Assembly (NCBI GenBank): GCA_019321725.1
Contig: CM033115.1
Coordinates: forward strand, 10,922,673-10,986,672
Length of the DNA: 64,000 nucleotides
Reading direction: 5' to 3'
Origin: Paulownia fortunei
Taxonomy: Eukaryota > Streptophyta > Magnoliopsida > Lamiales > Paulowniaceae
Part shown: positions 57,714 to 64,000 of the stretch, in pieces
How positions within the stretch are numbered: the first letter of the stretch is position 1
Layout of the letters: every line of letters begins with the position of its first letter
Made by a program: the position numbers and the translations under genes
The notes under the pieces: model-generated
The model's database searches: none
Told to the model about the DNA's origin: nothing
The model's input: the letters and a program-made list of their open reading frames with translations, nothing else

Positions 57714-60121
57714 TGTAACACCTCTAAACCAAATTGCAAAACCCCAAATAAGTTGAAACAGTTGAGTCAAGAAATGTTAACCTATTATCATTAATATAGT
57801 TATGATTTTAATAAAAATGTTCCCTTTTCGGTTATAAGAGAAAGAACTTGAATTCATTTCAAATACACACCATTTACATAAAACAAAATTTAATACACGA
57901 TGCTATTATCCCACTTATAGTTTAACACACCTATTGACAAAACCATAACAAAGTGGCTGATTTTAAAATAAAAACAAAGTTTTCAAAATAGGCTATAAAA
58001 ACTATTCGAAGCATGACATATGAACAAATCACTGTCCGACTACTCTAGAGACTCAATCAACCTCTAAACATGTACATTACTACATACATCACAAGAATCT
58101 AATGAGCGAAAGACCTAGTAAGGCGAAACTAGTGTAAATAAAAAATATAATACATACAATCTCATAATCAATAAATGCATTATTCAATCTAATCACCTTA
58201 TTTCCTAAATCATTCTTTCGAGCCCTTGAAGTGTGGTACCGAACTGATAGTAATAGACTGTGGTTTTCAAAACTTGTTTATAATCATTGGCCAATAAGAG
58301 AAATAATACGGGGTTTCCATACTTGGTCTTTCAACTTCAGGTGTTAGCCATATTCTATCTCATTCATTGTGGTTTTTCTATCTTAGTTTTTCATTCTCAA
58401 GTATTTGTCACCATTTGTTGGGTCCGTCGGTCCCTCTCGCGTCTTTTGTCTACCCGACCATTAATCAAGTACCATACTTTCTTTTCAAAACCTCGTTATA
58501 TTCTTAATATAATATCAGGCTTTTATTAACAATGTATGCATCAATCATTATATCATTTGACAAATAATAACAATCGCATTTAAACATGAACAAATTATAT
58601 GATTCTTGTGATACATCAAATGAAAGTTTCAACTTACCTGAAGTTCGTTTTGTGTAAGTGAAAAGGTTAGTCTTTTGAAAAGATAATGTGCTAAAGGCCT
58701 AACATAATCAAATCATGTATTTTTAATATCCTTTTAATAAATCACATAATCTATTCTAATTAAAATCATATACACTTTTTACTATTTTGTAAATAATTTT
58801 ATATCAATTACATGACTTCAAAAATAATGCATACTCCAACCATATTTACTACTAATTCAAGATATTAAACATTAGGGTAGTCCTTAAATCACTAATAATT
58901 CAAATGTAAATATCAAAGCAGCCATTATATCACTAATAATTCAATATAAATATTAGGGCAGCCACTAAATCACTAATAATTCAAACATAAATATTATGAC
59001 AGCCCTCAAAACTTGAACACAATCCAAATTAACAAAACGTAAATTTGGTTCTAACTTAAATTGATTATAATTATCAATTAAGAAAACTAATTACTATTGT
59101 TCACAATTATTTATAGACACTTTCAACACAATATAAGCATTACAAGGTTAATAGAAAAAAGTAAATTAATCAAATTTTACAAGGCTATTTATTTTGCTAG
59201 AAATTACCTTACCTGGCTTGGTTTTAGCTTCAGGTCTATCCCACTTGAGTTTTTAATCATACAAAAAAGATAGTAAAATATGTAATCATGAAAGATACTA
59301 TATATCCATAATAAGAAATAATGAAAAAGAATATACCTTGATTATATTGGATTTAAACTTCAAAATCAATGGTTTTCAAGTATAAAATGGTGGAAACTTG
59401 TTCTAGTTTGTGTTCTATAGATTCATATAGATTGAATTCAATTTTTATGAGTATGAGAGTGTAGAAAGTTGGGAGAAACTTTGGAGAAGAAGAGCTGGTC
59501 GTTTTTTAGGAGCTTCCACAGGAAAATATAAATAAGAATGATTTCTTTGACGTTTCAAAAATAGGTATGTGGAGGGTGGTGATTGGTTGCATCATGTTTG
59601 GCGTCTTTTCATGCCAAGAGCCACGTTTATGAGCTAGAGATATGACAATAATTGATGCTTTGGTGTTATAATCAAGTGTAATGTAGTTTAGAATAATTTC
59701 ATACAACCTAGTCAACCTATCAATCAAATTGCACCATTTTGCATACTTTTAGTTCTTATCCACATGTGACATATTTCAAGGAAATATGTAAGTAAACAAT
59801 CACTTTGGCATGCAACTAGTATGGAGTAATACAAATAATTCATTTCATGACCATTCAACATATCAATCTTCCTTAATCGAAATACCAAGTTTTTCACGAC
59901 AAAAAAACACTTAAAAAATATGTTACATCAAGAAATAAAAGTTTGATTTCATATTTCATGTACTAATGCATTTTAAAGCATAATGAGAACATAAATAACA
60001 ATTATTCATGTTCGTGCAATCATGTTATTTATATGTCATAATTCGATAGTGGACATTGGTTACACACATACTCATGTAAGATGTTTATTATTGGCTATGT
60101 AGGAGATAATTGGGCATTACA
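57714..60121 (-). mobile_element. Gypsy H2 3' LTR, 2408 bp
   Basis: Plus-strand ends are TGTAACACCTCTAAACC and TGGGCATTACA; the minus strand starts TGTAATGCCC right after the PPT region. It contains three or four copies of a ~60-bp unit, ATCACTAATAATTCAA.ATAAATATTA.G.CAGCC (58880-59010). It is the reference copy for the H fragments at 38505, 47031 and 48488. The frame at 59506-59727 is antisense noise. Confidence 0.88.
58840..59010. repeat. Short tandem units in the H2 LTR
   Basis: CACTAATAATTCAA followed by ATAAATATTA and a CAGCC-like end occurs about four times at ~60-bp spacing. The H fragment at 47880-47960 has about two. Confidence 0.75.
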
Positions 60122-60556
60122 ATCCTTTCTTATAAAAATTTCGTTCTCGAAATCTAACGTATCAAATAATTCTAAATACTTGCTCTGCATTTCTTCTTCT
60201 CTTTACCACGTGGCCTCTTTTACAAAATGATTCCTCCACAATACTTTAACAAGTCGAATCTTTTTCTTTCTCAATTATTTTTCCTTCTAATCCAGAATTT
60301 GCACTAGTTTCTCTTCATAAGCTAAATTATAAGTCAATTCCAACAGTTCATAATTTAACATATGAGAGGGGTTTGAAATGTACTTCCTCAATATAGACAC
60401 ATAAAAAAGATTGTGAACATTAGATAATGACAAAGGTAAGGTCACTCTATAAGATTCATCACCAACTCTTTCTAGAATTTTGAATGGGCTAACATACCTT
60501 GGGCTAAGTTTTTCTTTCTTTCCAAGTCTTATGACACCTTTCTAATTCTAATGTTA
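60122..60556 (-). pseudogene. Gypsy H2 integrase C terminus
   Basis: The minus strand reads GKKEKLSPRYVSPFKILERV, GDESYRVTLPLSLSNVHNLF then YVSILRKYISNPSHMLNYEL, AYEEKLVQILD, a stop, KKIRLVKVLWRNHFVKEATW, another stop, and EEEMQSKYLELF. This is an unusually well-kept Tekay/Del-like C terminus with only about three stops. It ends TTTCGAGAACGAAATTTTTA then AAGAAAGGAT, the PPT, and LTR. It is 5'-truncated at about 60556, where copia D2 resumes. Confidence 0.88.
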
Positions 60557-61045
60557 TGTTGTTTAATATATAACATGGCATTTAGGGTTGTATAGATTAT
60601 TTGTTAATGTACTAACATAAATGAAAACCAAGGAGTATTTCCATCTTTTGGGTTTTCAACCAAAATTATCTTTATCCAACATAGATATTGTTCTTAATAG
60701 TGTTTAATATTAAAGACAAATAATCAGTGGTTCCCTAATTCTATTTAGATCTAAGTGGGCTACTATTATAGCCAGTGAATAAACATTTGCTCCATTTACA
60801 AGCTTAAGGGTCATATTTCCTCTTAGTCCCCTTTTTTATTATCACCCTCTACAACACTTTGCAGAAATGAGATCATATCTGGTATCGAAAAATCCAAGAA
60901 AATTGTTAAACTTGAAGGTTAACGTCAACAAAGTGCAAACTTGAACTAGAATATTTCTAACTCAATTAAGCAAGTCAATACTTACACTTCTTTTTTCATG
61001 ACCCGACATGCCACAATTGTGACAAAAACCCATGTTATCCAAATT
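60557..61045 (-). pseudogene. Copia D2 protease and gag zinc knuckle
   Basis: The minus strand gives GFCHNCGMSGHEKRSV (about 61045-60985), a CxxCxxxGH knuckle lacking its last Cys, then KKGLRGNMTLKLVNGANVYS with LAIIVAHL (60845-60745) and TISMLDKDNFG. This corresponds to D1 41700-42100 (LSKGETTLSLMKGAKVAPLA). About 340 bp of pre-integrase sequence between here and 57713 seems lost at the H2 insertion. Confidence 0.7.
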
Positions 61046-62179
61046 TATCCTCTAACCTTGCTATTTTTGCCTTTTGTTCTAAGGAGAACTCTTTTACAAT
61101 CCCTCTCTTAGACTTATTGTCCTTAGAGTAAGATGAAATAACAAGCAAAAATAGGCTTCTATGGCTAAAGTTTCCAATAACATTTAATGGAAGTCCATCT
61201 ACAACTATTGAAGAAAAGGTTTTCTAAACACTTTGTAGAATGTGCGTATGCAACACCTTGTAGGAGGAACTTTCAGAACCTTTGTAGGAGCTATATGTAC
61301 AACAATTGTATAAATTTTCTTCTTGCACATTTGTTACCATTTCGAATTCGAGAACAGTTCTTAAACTTTGAAAATAATCTTAATAGATTTGGATTGGTGA
61401 GTTAAATTGAGTGTCTAGATTAATCTAAGTTTAATTAATAGCTATATCAACTATCCTAAATAATTCAAAAAAATTATGCATTTAGTCAATCGATATCCAT
61501 TTATAATTTGGTCTTTAATCATAAATGTCTCATACTATTTTATTCAAATCCCATTAACCTCAGGTTGGAACTTTGAAAAATCTAATTTGATAGTGGCCTT
61601 AAAGTCCAATTAACTTTGTCATATACCTTAGTGCTATGAGCCTATATGATAAAGGCAAAAGGTAGGCAATATATTGTCAATTGCATCACCATGCAACCTG
61701 TAAGCTATTTTGTTTCATCTTTTCCATATGCCCAAAATGCTATGAGCCTATATGTTAATGTCAAATGTGATCTATCAAAACATCCATACGAGTGAAACCC
61801 TAAATGTCTCATGATTCATGGCCAATATTTAGATGCCCCATTGCATGGGCATCACTAGGCTAAGTAGTGATCAAAACTTTTCCTTACTTAGCACATCCCA
61901 TGACTCATAGCTATTGCACTAAGCTCAACAACTTATCATTTGTAACTAATTTTTGATGAAAAGCATTAACTATTGGACCTCGCTCAATATTGCCCATTTT
62001 TGTTTGATATAAACCTTCAATTTTGATAACTTAAGGTTTTAATACGTGGGTTTGTTTGTTATGCGAGGTCCCATCTTATGATTATCTTGTTTGATGTTAT
62101 CTATTCTAGTGATGGTAAGGAAAGTAAAACATTATAACGAAAACCATTTAACGTATATAGTATGCATACATACTACCCA
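61046..62179. other. No recognisable feature; possibly copia D2 gag remnant
   Basis: AT-rich sequence between the D2 zinc knuckle and the F2 LTR. D2 gag would be expected here on the minus strand but I could not recognise it. GAGCCTATATG.TAA.G.CAAA occurs twice (61637 and 61745). The plus-strand frame at 61187-61405 has no family likeness. Confidence 0.35.
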
Positions 62180-63680
62180 AGTGATACAACCGTAAGGTTG
62201 TAAACTCCAATGTAGGTTGTGTTAAGTAATAAATTTTTCGTGAGTCCGAGATCGATCGACAGGAAGTTGTTTGAAGTTTTCAGGATTATATTTCTTAAAA
62301 GATGGCCTTTATATAGTTTAGATTATAAAAAAAATTGTGTTATAACTAAGAAATAAAAGTAATAAAAGTACTAAAGATTAGAGTTTCGCTCTTGAGTTTT
62401 GGATAGAGGAATGGTTATTTATCATTCTTTTTACCTCTTTTAAATGTTACTATTAGAATCTATACACAATGAAGGTTCTAATGGAAAGATGTTATCATAT
62501 AGCTTATACATTAAGGTGTGATATTGTCTTACTATCTGTAAATTATCTTTTAATGCCAACACTTATTTATAGGATCAAGTATTTATGCATAACTTTATCT
62601 ATAACAAATCAAGGTTTCATGTTAATACATAAATCAAGAATTGTCACTAGATAAGGAGGGTGTAATCATAAATTAATACAATAATACAACATATTTAAAC
62701 ATTACGTACCTTTATAATTGTTCTTCTTTTTCTGTCAAGAGGTTTACCCTTTCGCCTCAGCCAAATAAAATTTACAAAGACATAATAAAAGTAGAAAATA
62801 CTAAAAATAGAAGAGAAACTAGAGAAGACATTTCTAATACTACTAGAAAACTTAGCCTAAAAAAAGACAATAATAAAACTCTCTTTCTCCCCTTTAAGGT
62901 TCTTTTTGTGTGTTGAATGACATCCAAGAGGTTCGATTTATAGTAGAAGAGTGCCTTAAATTGGCATTTCCAAATTCACTTCAAATGCAATCCAAATTTG
63001 CTTCAAATGTGCTCTAAATTTACATGTTCTTAGATTCAAATATTCTTATACATTTTTCTTTAAGAAATCAACTACTTTTAAAAAGTGATCAACATAAAAG
63101 TTGTATATTTTTTTGTTAGCTTCATTGTCAACTTGAATCACTTAATTCCAATTACGAGGGAAAACGTTATTCGTGATTTAAGGAGATGTGTGTGTATAGA
63201 TAGATTTCTTCCAATGCAAACACTTGGAATGAATTTTCTACTTTTATCAAGGCTGAATTGGACTAATCTTCCAACAACAAACTAGTCCTACTTCTTGAAT
63301 TTTAAATGCCACTAGATTTACATCCATAGGACTTTAAAAAATTGCTCAAGTTTGGAAAGATGTTGATTTAGAATTTAATGCAAGTCCAATCACCACTTGC
63401 AAAATTCAAGTGATTTATTGCATATATTTTGATCTACACATAATGGACTTAAGCAAAGATAACACTTTTCTTCTAATTGTGATGTTTCTTTGATCTAATA
63501 AAATATTATCTCTCAACTTGCTTACGAAACGTGTTGTCTTCTTCAATTTCATTTTAGCTCTTTTAATTTCTTTTTGTTCATTGATTCCCTAATACAAACC
63601 ATTAATAAAAACTCAGAAGAGCAAAGTAAGAAAAATATTAAGGATTTGATACAAAAATATATCAAAATATGTATTTATAA
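62180..63680 (-). mobile_element. Element F2 3' LTR (Athila-like), minus
   Basis: The minus strand starts TTATAAATACATATTTTGAT then ATATTTTTGTATCAAATCC at about 63680 after the PPT. It ends GATCTCGGACTCACGAAAAA...ACCTTACGGTTGTATCAC near 62180. It is collinear with solo LTR F1 (12031-13636), including GCTCTTGAGTTTTGGATAGA-type sequence at the equivalent place. Frames at 62469-63285 are within the LTR. Confidence 0.85.
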
Positions 63681-64000
63681 AATTCTCCCACACTTAATCC
63701 TTGCTCGTCTTCAAGCACACCTAAAATAAACTTAAACTATTCCACTTTTATAGAAAATCACTATTGCATTTAGCATATGTAATAAGCACCCCTAAGTGAC
63801 CCAAGAGGATGAGTTATAGTCTCGTGAGGGGTTCCAGCGGTGATACCCACAAACACCTATAATAACTAACTTTCAACTTTTATTCTCAAGAAACAACAAT
63901 GTAATATTGAAATGAAATCAAACAAGTGTTGAATCAAACCCTTAGTAATTCAAAAGCCAATACATTTCTACAATAATAATACTCAAGTGCGTGTGTGAAT
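63681..64000 (-). mobile_element. Element F2 PPT and 3' internal end, runs off window
   Basis: On the minus strand GCTTGAAGACGAGCAAGGAT then TAAGTGTGGGAGAATTT is the standard Athila-like lead-in and PPT (about 63710-63681). The remaining 290 bp is non-coding interior. The element continues beyond the right edge. Confidence 0.8.

Overview
The window is plant nuclear DNA, almost certainly from a flowering plant. It is very AT-rich and consists almost entirely of decayed retrotransposons nested in one another: Ty1/copia and Ty3/gypsy elements (Tekay/Del-like and Athila-like), solo LTRs, two LINEs and a long array of a roughly 106-bp tandem repeat. I found no intact host gene, rRNA, tRNA or CRISPR array. 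Nearly every open frame over 60 codons is either a fragment of a retroelement gene or an antisense or low-complexity frame inside one. Lineage names come from recognising motifs by eye, not from a search.

Layout. 1-2400: minus-strand LINE (LINE-A) that runs off the left edge. 2400-6042: short repeats with a GCTACAGTGATC-like motif, a 445-bp tandem duplication, a GC-rich island (4440-4880) and an AT-rich LTR-like segment. 6043-7075: two LTR fragments meeting at about 6226, the left end of an inferred 13.8-kb inversion. 7076-11290: the 106-bp array, interrupted by a solo LTR (7589-9180) and switching orientation near 10263. 11291-13810: minus-strand interior of Athila-like element E2, split by solo LTR F1. 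13811-20055: E1, a nearly complete non-autonomous element (LTR, tRNA-Asp-type PBS, gag, protease remnant, no RT or integrase, LTR). 20056-31522: a long minus-strand Ty3/gypsy element (C1) with about 3-kb LTRs; its integrase carries a 2.93-kb solo LTR flanked by the direct repeat TCGAG. 31523-34318: the main 106-bp array. 34319-38490: Athila-like element G, minus. 38505-42117: an LTR scrap and copia element D1, minus. 42118-48782: an AT-rich LTR-like segment, plus-strand gypsy H1 and a mosaic of LTR pieces. 48783-52240: element M, minus. 52241-55690: a copia-type LTR (K), a LINE tail and LINE-B ending in RNase H. 55770-61045: copia D2, split by gypsy fragment H2. 62180-64000: the 3' LTR and 3' internal end of F2, which runs off the right edge.

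History. Breakpoints give a relative order: the 106-bp array is old; C1 and an E-type solo LTR inserted into it; E1 and F1 inserted into E2; a solo LTR inserted into C1. The strongest structural result is that the broken LTR halves at about 6226 and about 20055 rejoin if 6227-20055 is flipped. The flip also brings together near-matching 5-bp target duplications (GTGAG/GTGGG) flanking C1. I did not find a convincing new biological system. The most unusual items are this inversion, the higher-order structure of the array, and a protease-derived short reading frame with a shared C-terminal tail in three non-autonomous elements.
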